Assembly (NCBI RefSeq): GCF_029893355.1
Contig: NZ_JARZAI010000010.1
Coordinates: 1-64,000, forward strand
Origin: Kitasatospora sp. MAA4
GTDB lineage: Bacteria > Actinomycetota > Actinomycetes > Streptomycetales > Streptomycetaceae
Reading direction: 5' to 3'
Length of the DNA: 64,000 bases
This document shows positions 52,704 to 61,825 of the stretch, in pieces (the stretch's first letter is position 1; each line of letters starts with the position of its first letter). The position numbers and the translations under genes are program-made. The notes below the pieces were generated by a model. It did no database searches, was not told the DNA's origin, and saw only the letters and a program-made list of their open reading frames with translations.

Positions 52704-53543
52704 ATGATCGTGGTGACCGGGGCTACCGGGAACGTGGGCCGGCCGTTGACGCGGGCGTTGGCCGAGGCGGGGCAGCAGGTGACGGCGGTGTCACGGCACG
52801 CGGCGGCGGTGCCGGACGGCGTCCGCCACGTTGCGGCCGACCTGGCCGAGCCGGCGGGCCTTGAGCCCGCGCTGGCCGGTGCGAAAGCGCTGTTCCTGCT
52901 GCTGTCCGGCGACCTGCACGCCGCCGGAGCGAGCCCGGCCGACATCATCGGCCAAGCCGAGGCGAGCGGGGTCCGCCGGGTCGTCCTGCTCTCCACGCAG
53001 GGCGTGGCGACCAGGCCCTTCGGCGCAACGCGGATCGCGATGCGCGTGCTGGAGGACGTGCTGCGGGGGTCCGGGCTGGAGTGGGCCATCCTGCGGCCGG
53101 GCGGCTTCGCCTCCAACGCCCTGTGGTGGGCCGAGTCCATCCGCGCGCAGCGGGTCGTCGCCGCTCCCTTCGGCGACGTCGGGGTGCCGATCATCGACCC
53201 GGCGGACATCGCCGAGGTCGCCGCGGCCTGCCTGCTGGAGGACCGGCACACCGGCGGCGTGTACGAGCTGACCGGCCCGGAGGTGATCACGCCGCGCCAG
53301 CAGGCGCAGGCCATCGCCGACGCGCTGGGCGAGCCACTGCGGTTCCACGACCTCACCCGCGACGAGGCCAAGGCCGCCATGGCCCACAGCATGCCGGCGG
53401 AGCTCGCCGAGGACACCCTGACCATCCTCGGTTCCCCGAGCCCGGCCGAACTACGCGTCAGCCCGGACGTCCAGCAGATCCTCGGCCGCGCTCCGCGCCC
53501 GTTCGCCGACTGGGCCGCCCGCAACACCGCCGCGTTCCGCTGA
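52704..53543 (+). CDS. NmrA-like NAD(P)H-binding oxidoreductase
   Basis: A 279-residue atypical SDR: MIVVTGATGNVGRPLTRALA (NADP site), VVLLSTQGVATRPFGATRIA, LEWAILRPGGFASNALWWAE and YELTGPEVITPRQQAQAIAD. Relatives include NmrA-type sensors and QOR2-like quinone reductases. ATG 52704 with GAAGGA. Paired with the divergent HxlR regulator. Confidence 0.85.
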   Translation: MIVVTGATGNVGRPLTRALAEAGQQVTAVSRHAAAVPDGVRHVAADLAEPAGLEPALAGAKALFLLLSGDLHAAGASPADIIGQAEASGVRRVVLLSTQGVATRPFGATRIAMRVLEDVLRGSGLEWAILRPGGFASNALWWAESIRAQRVVAAPFGDVGVPIIDPADIAEVAAACLLEDRHTGGVYELTGPEVITPRQQAQAIADALGEPLRFHDLTRDEAKAAMAHSMPAELAEDTLTILGSPSPAELRVSPDVQQILGRAPRPFADWAARNTAAFR

Positions 53544-53716
53544 ACGAGCCCGCATCCGCCAGCCCGGCGTGATCTGCCCCCGGCAGGTCGGGTCCGATGC
53601 TGCGGTTGGGGATCGAGCCGGTGGCGCTTCCATGAAGCCGCGAGCCAGGTTCCAGCGCCTGTCCCGCTCGGCCAGTGAGCAGGCGGGAACGGAAGTGCGC
53701 TGCACCGGTGGGAGTT
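53544..53716. other. gap with no recognisable gene
   Basis: Between the NmrA-type gene and the truncated epimerase I see no gene, promoter or strong hairpin. The epimerase remnant converges on the NmrA-type gene here. Confidence 0.5.
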
Positions 53717-54352
53717 TCATGCCGCCCGCCCGGTCCGTGAGTCGGCGATGAGCGCGGTGGCGGTGTCGATGATCGTCTGCTCGGTGGGGCGGGGATGCCA
53801 GCCGAGCTGGGTGCGTGCTTTGCCGCTGTCGACGAGCCGCGTGCGGCCGAGCTCGGGGAGCAGCAGCGCCAGCTGCGGGTTGCGCCGTGCGAGCAGCTTG
53901 ACGACGAGGTCGGGCATGGTGCGCACGGGCACCTTGGCGGCTTCGTTCGGGAGCTTCTCGCGCAGGATACGGGCGATGTCCCGGTACCACAGGAAGGTGC
54001 CCGAACCGAGGAAGCGCTGGCCTGCGGCGGCCGGGCTCGTCATGGCGAGGATGTGGAGTTCGGCGATGTCGCGCACGTCGACGATGTTCCAGCCGATGTT
54101 CGGCACGGCGGGGATCTCGCGGGCGAGCAGGCGGCGGATGACCTCGACCGTTCCTGGTCTATTCGCTGTTCCCAGCGTCGGGCCCTGCATGAACGTCGGG
54201 AGGACGGCGGTCAGTTCGAGCCCGGTCGCGGCGGCGAGATCCCACGCGTCGCGCTCGGCGAGGATCTTGGAATCGGGGCACGCGCGAACCGGGGTGCCGG
54301 ACGGCGCGGTCCAGGTCGTCTCGGTCGCGGGCGTGGCCGGGTCGCCGGTCAG
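53717..54352 (-). pseudogene. NAD-dependent epimerase/dihydroflavonol-reductase-like, N-terminus deleted
   Basis: About 210 residues of an extended SDR remain: CPDSKILAERDAWDLAAATG (containing the residue after the catalytic Tyr-x3-Lys, here degenerate as PDSK), LTAVLPTFMQGPTLGTANRP, WNIVDVRDIAELHILAMTSP and a normal C-terminus (TQLGWHPRPTEQTIIDTATA). The NAD-binding Rossmann motif and roughly 120 residues are missing; sequence similarity ends near 54352, where a plus-strand MarR fragment starts. Confidence 0.65.
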
Positions 54353-54529
54353 CCCCATCCCGCCGACGGCCGCAAGCGCACCCTGGTCCTCACCGAACAA
54401 GGGCACGAACTGTGGGAGGCGCTCAGGACGCGGCTGCACGCCTCCGGGCTGTTCGCCGGTCTCGACGCGCAGGAACAGGCCACCTTGCTCGCGCTGCTGA
54501 CGAAAATGCGAAACCCGCAACGGCCGTAG
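54352..54529 (+). pseudogene. MarR-family regulator, C-terminal remnant
   Basis: The frame PADGRKRTLVLTEQGHELWE and ALRTRLHASGLFAGLDAQEQ ends in TLLALLTKM and a TAG at 54527. It is the wing and last helix of a MarR regulator (D-G-R-x-R-x-L-x-L-T-x-x-G). The first ~90 residues, including the recognition helix, are gone. Divergent from the truncated epimerase: both genes of a regulator/target pair lost their 5' ends together. Confidence 0.65.
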
Positions 54530-54534
54530 CTGAC

Positions 54535-54599
54535 GGGCCGTCGATGGCAGCAGGTTGGCCGCGAGCCCGCCCCGGCCAACCTGCTGCCATCGACGGCCC
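54535..54599 (+). terminator. 27-bp perfect inverted repeat before the NRPS operon
   Basis: 54535-54561 and 54573-54599 are perfect inverted repeats of 27 bases around an 11-base loop. It starts six bases after the MarR-remnant stop, so a very strong terminator for that gene is the simplest reading; it also insulates the biosynthetic operon starting at 54692. Confidence 0.6.
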
Positions 54600-54691
54600 C
54601 GGGCGCAGCAATGGGGTCGCGTTGGCGCCGTCATCCAGGCTCTGAAGCGAAGGCGGTCCGGTGGCCGCATCGCAGACTCGTGGAGGGCCGG

Positions 54692-56596
54692 ATGGAAGCC
54701 GAACTCATGGACAGCCGAGCGGTCGCGCTCGCGCAGGTGGGGAACTCCGGGGCCGCGGCGTGCGTACCGCAGTTGTTCGAGGAGGTGGTGCGGGCCACCC
54801 CCGAGGCCGTGGCCCTCGTCGCCGGGGATGTGCAGCTGAGCTACGCGGAGCTGAACGCCGGCGCCAACCGGCTGGCCGATCTGCTGAGGGAGCGCGGCAC
54901 CGGACCCGAGGGCGTCGTCGCGATCAGCCTGCCGCGCGGGCCCGAGCTGGTGACGGCGGCTCTGGCGGTGCTGAAGTCGGGCGCCGGCTATCTGCCGCTG
55001 GACCCGGCGCTGCCCAGGGAGCGCCGGGCGTACCTGCTGGCGACGGCGGGCATGCGAATCGTCGTCGGCCCGGACTCCGGGGACGGCCTTGAGGTGCTCG
55101 ACCCCTCCTCGCTCGACCTGACGGGTCGACCGGCCGAGGACCACGCACCGGCGGTCGGGCCGGCCGACCTGGCTTACCTGATCTTCACCTCGGGCTCGAC
55201 CGGCCGACCCAAGCCGGTGGCGGTCACCCACGGTTCGTTGGCCCACCACGCGCTGGCGGTGCGCGCCGCCTTCGGGCTCGGCAGCACCGACCGGGTGCTG
55301 CAGTTCGCCAACCCGGCCTTCGACGTGTTCGGCGAGGAGATCTACCCGACGCTGCTGGCCGGCGCGACCGTCGCCGTGGCACCCGACCCGGTCCCGCCGC
55401 CGACCGAGCTGGAGGCGTACCTGCGCAGCGAGCAGGTCACCGTGGCCAACCTGCCCACGCCCTACTGGGACCAGTGGGTGCGCGACCTCGACGCGAGCCC
55501 GCGGCCCGTCCCGCAGACCCTGCGGCTGCTGGTCGTGGGTAGCGACACCGCCTACACCCGGACCCTCAAAGGCTGGTGGCGGCACTGTGCGGTGACCGTG
55601 CTCAACGCGTACGGCCTCACCGAGACCACCATCACGGCCACCCTGCAGGCCTTCACCGGGCAGCAGTTGCCGGCCGGCGACACGCTGCCGATCGGCCGAC
55701 CGCTGGGCGGCGCTGAGGCGTACCTGCTCGATGCGGAACTCGACCCGGTCGCCGCCGGCACCCCCGGCGAGCTGTACCTGGGCGGCGCGCTGCTGGCCCG
55801 GGGGTACGCGGGGCATCCGGCGCTGACCGCCGAGCGCTTCGTTCCCGACGCCTTCAGCGGGCGCCCCGGGGCCCGGCTCTACCGGACCGGCGACCTCGCG
55901 CAATGGCTGCCCGACGGCACGCTGGCCTTCCTCGGCCGGGCCGACGACCAGGTGAAGATCCGCGGCCAGCGGGTCGAGCCGACCGAGATCAGCACCGCGC
56001 TCTGCACCCACCCGGCCGTCCGCCAGGCACACGTCCGGGCCGTCGACGACGCGCAGGACGGCAAGCGGCTGGTGGCCTACGTGGTCGGCGAGGGCGTGCA
56101 GCCGGCCGAGCTGCGGGCCCATCTGGCGACGAGCCTGCCGCCCGCCATGGTGCCCGCTGCGTACGTCCTGCTCGCCGAGCTGCCGCTGACGCCGAACGGC
56201 AAGATCGACCAGCGCGCCCTGCCGCTGCCCACCGTGGCCGCCTCGTCCGTTGCACCTCCGCTGAGCGGTCTCGAGGAGCAGATCGCGGCGGTCTGGCGGG
56301 AGGTGCTGCGCACCGACCGGGTCGGCCCCGACGACAGCTTCTTCGACATCGGCGGCCACTCGCTGCTGCTGGTCCAGGTGCAGCGCAGGCTCGCGGACGT
56401 GCTCGGACACCCGATCCCCGGCGTCGCGCTCTTCGCGCACCCGACCGTGCGTCGGCTCGCCGCCCACCTGAGCCCTGCACAGGACAGCACCGACGCCGAC
56501 GACGCCGACGACGCCGACCGCGCCGACGAGCGCCGCAACGGTCGCGCCCGGCTCCAGCAGCGCCGCGCCCGGCAGTCCTCGGGCGGTGCCCGTTGA
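54692..56596 (+). CDS. NRPS module: adenylation-peptidyl carrier protein
   Basis: A 634-residue A-PCP protein. Adenylation cores: LSYAELNAGANRLA, LAYLIFTSGSTGRPKPVAVT, NAYGLTETTI, GELYLGGALLARGY, YRTGDLAQWLPDGTLAFLGR and NGKIDQRALP with the catalytic Lys. The PCP is VGPDDSFFDIGGHSLLLVQV with the phosphopantetheine Ser. Aligned by eye with GrsA the pocket reads D-V-E-N-V-G-A-I-T-(K), where the Glu suggests a basic side chain; low certainty. The C-terminus has an Asp-rich stretch then a basic tail that may dock to the next protein. No condensation domain, so it probably loads the starter. ATG 54692 with GGAGGG. Confidence 0.9.
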   Translation: MEAELMDSRAVALAQVGNSGAAACVPQLFEEVVRATPEAVALVAGDVQLSYAELNAGANRLADLLRERGTGPEGVVAISLPRGPELVTAALAVLKSGAGYLPLDPALPRERRAYLLATAGMRIVVGPDSGDGLEVLDPSSLDLTGRPAEDHAPAVGPADLAYLIFTSGSTGRPKPVAVTHGSLAHHALAVRAAFGLGSTDRVLQFANPAFDVFGEEIYPTLLAGATVAVAPDPVPPPTELEAYLRSEQVTVANLPTPYWDQWVRDLDASPRPVPQTLRLLVVGSDTAYTRTLKGWWRHCAVTVLNAYGLTETTITATLQAFTGQQLPAGDTLPIGRPLGGAEAYLLDAELDPVAAGTPGELYLGGALLARGYAGHPALTAERFVPDAFSGRPGARLYRTGDLAQWLPDGTLAFLGRADDQVKIRGQRVEPTEISTALCTHPAVRQAHVRAVDDAQDGKRLVAYVVGEGVQPAELRAHLATSLPPAMVPAAYVLLAELPLTPNGKIDQRALPLPTVAASSVAPPLSGLEEQIAAVWREVLRTDRVGPDDSFFDIGGHSLLLVQVQRRLADVLGHPIPGVALFAHPTVRRLAAHLSPAQDSTDADDADDADRADERRNGRARLQQRRARQSSGGAR

Positions 56597-59532
56597 GCAC
56601 CGAGCCGCAGTACGTCGATCCGGACAGCCCCTTCCTCGCCGTCGTCGGGATGGCCGGCCGCTACCCGGGCGCCCGCAACCTGGACGAGTTCTGGACCAAC
56701 CTGACCAAGGGCCAGGAGTCCATCACCCGCTTCCCCGGCGACGCCTGCGTCGACACCCCCGAGTACGTGCCCGCGCTCGGAGTGCTCGATGGCGCGGAGG
56801 AGTTCGACGCGGCCTTCTTCGGCTACTCGCCGCGCGAGGCGCTGATCCTCGACCCGCAGCAGCGGCTCTTCCTGCAGTGCTCCTGGGAGGCGCTGGAGGC
56901 GGCCGGCTACGACGCGAAGACCTGCCCCGGCGCGATCGGCGTCTACGCCGGCAGTAGCCAGACCTCGTACTTCGACACGCTGATGGCCAACCGCGAGCGG
57001 CTCGGCCCGGTGAGCGAGTGGCAGCTCCGGCTGGCTACCGGCATCGACTTCCTGACCTCGCGAGTCGCCCATCGGCTCGGCCTCACCGGGCCCGCGATCA
57101 CGGTCCAGACGGCCTGCTCCACCTCGCTGGTGGCGATCCACGTCGCCGCGCAGGCGCTGCTCTCCGGCGAGTGCGACCTGGCGCTGGCCGGCGGGGCCTC
57201 GGTCAACGTGCCGCTGCGCTTCGGGGAGTACTCGGAGGGTGGCGTCATATCGCCCGACGGCCACTGCCGGGCCTTCGACGCGCAGGCGCGCGGGACGGTC
57301 GGCGCCAACGGGGTCGGCATCGTGGTGCTCAAGCGGCTGTCCGACGCCCTTGAGGACGGCGACCACATCCACGCCGTGCTGCGCGGGACCGCGGTGAACA
57401 ACGACGGCCTGGACAAGGTCGGCTTCACCGCCCCGGGCGTGAGCGGCCAGGCCGAGGTGATCCGATCGGCCCACCTGGTGGCCGAGGTGGAACCGGCGAG
57501 CATCGGCTACGTCGAGGCGCACGGAACCGGCACGCCGCTCGGCGACCCGATCGAACTGGCCGCGCTCACCCAGGCCTTCCGGCGCGGCACCGACCGCACC
57601 GGCTTCTGCCGGATCGGCTCGGTCAAGACCAACATCGGGCACGCCGACGCCGCCGCCGGGGTGGCCGGCTTCATCAAGGCGGTCCTCGCCGTCGAGCACG
57701 GCCTGATCCCGGCCAGCCTCCACTACCGTGCGCCCAACCCCGAAATCCCGTTCGGGCAGAGCCCGTTCGTGGTCAACGCCGAGCTCTACGAGTGGCGGCC
57801 GGACGGCGGCGCGCCCCGGCGGGCGGGCGTCAGCTCCTTCGGCATCGGCGGCACCAACGCCCATGCCGTGCTGGAGGAGCCGCCCGTGCGACGGCGCACC
57901 GACGCCCCGCCGGCGGACCAGCTCCTGGTGCTGTCCGCCCGGACCGAGATTGCGCTCGGCACCGCCGCCGTCCGGCTCGCCGAGCACCTCCAGCGTCACA
58001 GCGAGCAGTCGACGGCCGACATCGCCTGGACGCTTCAGAGCGGCCGCCGCGCCTTCGAGCACCGCCGCTTCACCGTGGTCGCCGACCGTGCGGAGGCCGT
58101 CGAGACGCTGATCGCGTCCGAGGCGTCCGTCCGATCGGCGCCCGGCGAGCGCCCGGTGGCCTTCCTCTTCCCCGGGCAGGGCGGCCAGTACGTGGGCATG
58201 GGACGGGAGTTGTACGAGAGCGAGCCGGCCTTCCGGGAACAGGTCGACACCTGCTGCGCCCTGCTCGGGCCGGTCCTCGACCTGGACCTGCGCGAGGTCC
58301 TCTACCCCGTGGGCGAGGCCGCCATCGAGGCGGCCCGGGAGACCCTGCGGGACATGGGCGTGGCCCAACCGGCCGTCTTCGTGGTCGAGTACGCGCTCGC
58401 CCGGATGTGGCAGCACTGGGGAGTGCGGCCCGCCGCGGTGGCGGGCCACAGCCTCGGCGCCTTCGTGGCCGCGTGCGTGGCGGGCGTCATGACGCTCCCG
58501 GACGCGCTGCGCCTGGTCGCCGCGCGCGGCAAGCTGCTCCAGGGCCTGCCCGCCGGGGCGATGCTCGCGGTCCCGCTCGCCGAGCACGAGGTGTCCGAAC
58601 TTCTGGTCGAGGGAATCGAGTTGGCCGCGGTCAACGGGCCGAGCCAGTGCGTCCTCTCGGGTCCGCAGGAGGCCGTCCAGCAGCTCTTCGAGCGGCTGAC
58701 GACGGCCGGGGTCGACGCCCGGCGACTGCACATCGCGGCTGCCGGACACAGCGCCCTGGTCGAGCCGATCCTCACGGAGTTCGCCGCCCTGGTCGGCGAA
58801 CTCGACCTGCGGGCACCGGCGTTGCCATGGGTGAGCGAGACCACCGGTGGCTGGGTGTCGATGGACGAGGCGCCGGGCGTGGAGTTCTGGACGGCGCACA
58901 TGCGCGAGGCCGTCCGCTTCGGCGACGCGCTGTCGACGCTGCTCGCCGATCCCGACCGGATCCTGCTCGAAGTCGGCCCCGGGCGCACCCTGAGCACCCT
59001 TGCCCGCCGCCACCCGGCGCGCACCGAAGAGCAGTTGGCGCTGCCCAGCTTGCCTCACCCGTCCGACGACGTCTCGGCCCGGCGGACCGCCCTGGCGGCG
59101 GCGGGTCGGCTGTGGGCGGCCGGCACCGCGCTCGACTGGCCGAACCTGCACGACGGGAACCGCCCGCGCCGGACCCCGCTGCCGACCTACCCCTTCAGCC
59201 GGGACCGCTACTCACCGCTGCCCGGCACCCCGGCGCCCGCGGCTGCGGTACCGCCCGCGGCTCCGGTACCGCCCGCAGCGGCGGCCCCGACTGCCGCCGC
59301 CGAAGGCAGTACCGAGAGCCGACTGGCCGCGCTCTTCGGCCAGTTGCTCGGCCTGGCGGACGTCTCCGGGCACGACGGCTTCTTCGACCTCGGCGGCGAC
59401 TCGCTGATCGCCGTCCAGCTCGCCGGCGCGATCCGGACCGCCTTCGGCGTGCGGGTGAGCGTCAAGCAGGTCTTCGGCGCCCCCACCCCGGCCCGGCTCG
59501 CCCGCCTGGTCGACGCGGCACCACGCGGTTGA
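56593..59532 (+). CDS. type I PKS module: KS-AT-ACP
   Basis: A 979-residue single module. KS (about 10-430): active Cys175 in VQTACSTSLVAIHVA, His motifs YVEAHGTGTPLGDP and SVKTNIGHADAAAGVAGFIK. AT (about 520-840): GHSLGAFVAACVAG with Ser. The specificity segment reads AAAGHSALVEP rather than the usual HAFH (malonyl) or YASH (methylmalonyl). ACP (about 900-975): GFFDLGGDSLIAVQL. No KR, DH or ER, so the keto group would stay. It should extend the amino acid from the upstream A-PCP by two carbons. TTG 56593 overlaps the previous stop (TTGA). Confidence 0.9.
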   Translation: MSTEPQYVDPDSPFLAVVGMAGRYPGARNLDEFWTNLTKGQESITRFPGDACVDTPEYVPALGVLDGAEEFDAAFFGYSPREALILDPQQRLFLQCSWEALEAAGYDAKTCPGAIGVYAGSSQTSYFDTLMANRERLGPVSEWQLRLATGIDFLTSRVAHRLGLTGPAITVQTACSTSLVAIHVAAQALLSGECDLALAGGASVNVPLRFGEYSEGGVISPDGHCRAFDAQARGTVGANGVGIVVLKRLSDALEDGDHIHAVLRGTAVNNDGLDKVGFTAPGVSGQAEVIRSAHLVAEVEPASIGYVEAHGTGTPLGDPIELAALTQAFRRGTDRTGFCRIGSVKTNIGHADAAAGVAGFIKAVLAVEHGLIPASLHYRAPNPEIPFGQSPFVVNAELYEWRPDGGAPRRAGVSSFGIGGTNAHAVLEEPPVRRRTDAPPADQLLVLSARTEIALGTAAVRLAEHLQRHSEQSTADIAWTLQSGRRAFEHRRFTVVADRAEAVETLIASEASVRSAPGERPVAFLFPGQGGQYVGMGRELYESEPAFREQVDTCCALLGPVLDLDLREVLYPVGEAAIEAARETLRDMGVAQPAVFVVEYALARMWQHWGVRPAAVAGHSLGAFVAACVAGVMTLPDALRLVAARGKLLQGLPAGAMLAVPLAEHEVSELLVEGIELAAVNGPSQCVLSGPQEAVQQLFERLTTAGVDARRLHIAAAGHSALVEPILTEFAALVGELDLRAPALPWVSETTGGWVSMDEAPGVEFWTAHMREAVRFGDALSTLLADPDRILLEVGPGRTLSTLARRHPARTEEQLALPSLPHPSDDVSARRTALAAAGRLWAAGTALDWPNLHDGNRPRRTPLPTYPFSRDRYSPLPGTPAPAAAVPPAAPVPPAAAAPTAAAEGSTESRLAALFGQLLGLADVSGHDGFFDLGGDSLIAVQLAGAIRTAFGVRVSVKQVFGAPTPARLARLVDAAPRG

Positions 59533-59573
59533 CCCACCGCCCCGACAGCACACCGACCTGAGAGAGGACCCCC

Positions 59574-59777
59574 ATGTTCGAGAACGACGGCGACCGGCAG
59601 TACGACGTGGTGCGCAACGCCGAGGATCAGTACTCCCTGTGGCCCACCGGCCGTACCCTGGCGCCGGGTTGGGAGCGCGAGGGCAGCACCGGGAGCACTG
59701 CTGAGTGCCTGGCGCGGATCGAGGTTCTGTGGACCGACCTGCGACCCCTCAGCGTGCGCGAGCGGGCCGCCCGATGA
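59574..59777 (+). CDS. MbtH-family adenylation chaperone
   Basis: A 67-residue MbtH protein with the family signature: FENDGDRQYDVVRNAEDQYS, LWPTGRTLAPGWEREG, and a final SVRERAAR helix region. MbtH proteins bind and activate adenylation domains. SD AGAGAGGA. Overlaps the exporter gene (ATGA). Confidence 0.95.
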   Translation: MFENDGDRQYDVVRNAEDQYSLWPTGRTLAPGWEREGSTGSTAECLARIEVLWTDLRPLSVRERAAR

Positions 59778-61060
59778 CGCAGACTCCGGGTGGGCTCTGG
59801 CGCCACCGGGGCTTCGTACGGCTGTGGAGCGCCCAGGCGGTCAGCGTGTTCGGGGCCCAGGTCACCGAACTCGCCCTGCCGCTGGCCGCCGTGGCCGTGC
59901 TGCGGGCCACCCCCTTCCAGGTCGGTCTGCTGGTCGCCGTCCAGTACCTGCCGTTCCTGCTGATCGGGCTGCCGGCCGGCGCCTGGGTCGACCGGCTCCG
60001 CCGGCGGCCCGTCATGATCCTCGCGGACCTGGTGCGCTTCGCGGTTCTGCTGGCCGTGCCGCTCGCCTCGCTCTGCGGGGCCCTGCGCCTCTGGCTGCTC
60101 TACCCGGTCGCCTTCGTGATCGGCGTGATGACGGTCTTCTTCGATCTCGCCGCGCAGTCCTTCCTGCCCGCGCTGGTCGGCGAGGACCGCCTGGTCGAGG
60201 GCAACACCAAGCTGCAGATCGCACAGACGGCGGGTCAGCTCGCCGGGCCGAGCGCCGGCGGCTTCCTGGTCCAGTTGGTCAGCGCGCCGCTGGCGATCCT
60301 GGCCAACTCGCTCGGCTACGCGCTCTCCGGGCTCTTCCTGCTCTCGGTGCGGGCCCACGAGGAGCAGCCGGTGCGCAGCGCCGACGCGCCCGGCCTGCTG
60401 GCGGAGGTCCGGGACGGGCTGCGGTACGTCTTCCGGCATCCGCTGCTGCGCCCGATCGCGCTCAGCGCCGGCATCGGCAACCTCTTCGGCCTGTTCGGCA
60501 TGGTCCAGGCGATCCTGGTGCTGTACGCGGTCCGCGACCTCGGGCTCTCCCCCGCCGGGCTGGGCGCGGCGCTTGCGGTGGCCAACGCGGGAATGCTGGC
60601 GGGCTCGTTCGCCAACGGGCGGCTGGTGCGGCGCCACGGCGTCGGGCCGGTGATCGCGGGTGCGACCTTCGTGATGGGCTTCGCGATCCTACTGCTGCCA
60701 CTGGCCTCGAAGGCCACCGCGCTGCCGGTACTGGTCACCACGATGGCCCTCTCCGGGGCCTGCGCGGCGGTCTTCAACGTCAACCAGGTCAGCCTGCGGC
60801 AGTCCGTCACACCGGCGCCGATGCGCGGGCGGATGACCGCGACGCTGCGCTTCGTGGTGTGGGGCGTGATCCCGGTCGGGACCTTCCTCGGCGGCCTGCT
60901 GGCCGGCCCGCTCGGCCTGCGCGGCGTGCTCTGGCTGGCCGGCGCCGGCAGCGTGCTCGCCGGGCTCCCGCTGCTCTCCTCCGCCGTCCGGGCGCTGCGG
61001 GTGATCCCGCAGGCCGCACCGGCCGGCCGTCCCGACCCCCAGGAGGCCGTCCATGCCTGA
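59774..61060 (+). CDS. MFS exporter of the biosynthetic cluster
   Basis: A 428-residue, ~12-helix MFS protein of the EntS-like group: QAVSVFGAQVTELALPLAAV, GAWVDRLRRRPVMILADLVR, FFDLAAQSFLPALVGEDRLV, VSLRQSVTPAPMRGRMTATL. Probably exports the NRPS-PKS product and gives self-resistance. Related to the exporter at 675, which suggests that gene too may belong to a product cluster. Coupled to the MbtH gene by a 4-base overlap. Confidence 0.9.
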   Translation: MTQTPGGLWRHRGFVRLWSAQAVSVFGAQVTELALPLAAVAVLRATPFQVGLLVAVQYLPFLLIGLPAGAWVDRLRRRPVMILADLVRFAVLLAVPLASLCGALRLWLLYPVAFVIGVMTVFFDLAAQSFLPALVGEDRLVEGNTKLQIAQTAGQLAGPSAGGFLVQLVSAPLAILANSLGYALSGLFLLSVRAHEEQPVRSADAPGLLAEVRDGLRYVFRHPLLRPIALSAGIGNLFGLFGMVQAILVLYAVRDLGLSPAGLGAALAVANAGMLAGSFANGRLVRRHGVGPVIAGATFVMGFAILLLPLASKATALPVLVTTMALSGACAAVFNVNQVSLRQSVTPAPMRGRMTATLRFVVWGVIPVGTFLGGLLAGPLGLRGVLWLAGAGSVLAGLPLLSSAVRALRVIPQAAPAGRPDPQEAVHA

Positions 61061-61817
61061 TCCTCTCGACCACCCCCCGCGCTGGCTCGTCACCCGGCGC
61101 CGACGCCCCGAGGCCGCCGTCCGGCTGTACTGCTTCGCCCACAGCGGCGGCTCGGCGGGGGAGTTCGTCCGCTGGGGCGACGACCTGCCCGAGGTCGAGG
61201 TCTGGGGCGTCCAACTCCCCGGGCGCGGTTCGCGGTTCGACGAGGCGCCGTACACCAGGGTCGCGCCGCTGGTCGACGCGCTGGTCGAACAGGCCGCCTT
61301 CGACGGGCCGTTCGCCTTCTTCGGGCACAGCCTCGGCGCCCTGCTGGCCTACGAGACCGCCCGCGCCCTGCGCGAGCGCGGCCTGCCGCAACCCGAGCAG
61401 CTCATCCTCTCCGCCTACCCGGGCCCGCAGCTGCCCCGCTCGATCCCGCCGATCCACCACCTCAGCGACCGCGAGCTGTTCGCGGCCATCCAGGGCGGCT
61501 ACGGCTCGCTGCCCGCCGAACTTGCCGACGACCCCGAGCTGTTGGCGCTGGTGATGGCCTCGCACCGGGCCGACTTCGAGATCGTCGACACCCACCGGCA
61601 CCGCGCGGGCGAGCCGCTGGACCAGCCGTTCCACGTCGTCGGCGGCATCGAGGACCGCCTGACGGCCGAGGACCTGGCCGGCTGGCAGGAGCACACCCGG
61701 GTCCCGCTGAGGCTGAGCCTGCTGCCCGGCGGCCACTTCTACCTGCGCGATCAGCGCGCGGCCCTGCTCGACCTGATCCGCGACGCGCTGTTCACCGGCG
61801 CCCCCTCCGACCTGTGA
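61053..61817 (+). CDS. type II thioesterase
   Basis: A 254-residue alpha/beta hydrolase of the editing TEII family: LYCFAHSGGSAGEFVRWGDD, VQLPGRGSRFDEAPYT, nucleophile elbow FAFFGHSLGALLAYE, and base His in LLPGGHFYL. It removes wrong acyl groups from carrier proteins in the cluster. Overlaps the exporter gene by eight bases. Confidence 0.93.
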   Translation: MPDPLDHPPRWLVTRRRRPEAAVRLYCFAHSGGSAGEFVRWGDDLPEVEVWGVQLPGRGSRFDEAPYTRVAPLVDALVEQAAFDGPFAFFGHSLGALLAYETARALRERGLPQPEQLILSAYPGPQLPRSIPPIHHLSDRELFAAIQGGYGSLPAELADDPELLALVMASHRADFEIVDTHRHRAGEPLDQPFHVVGGIEDRLTAEDLAGWQEHTRVPLRLSLLPGGHFYLRDQRAALLDLIRDALFTGAPSDL

Positions 61818-61825
61818 AGGCAGCC

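Noticed and set aside
53717..56467. 916-residue minus-strand open frame
   Set aside because: Only its last ~210 residues (epimerase remnant) are real. The remainder is an antisense shadow of the NRPS adenylation gene with low-complexity Arg/Gly/Gln sequence.
56077..59151. 1024-residue minus-strand open frame
   Set aside because: Antisense shadow of the KS-AT-ACP gene, a usual by-product of high GC; no domain is recognisable in it.
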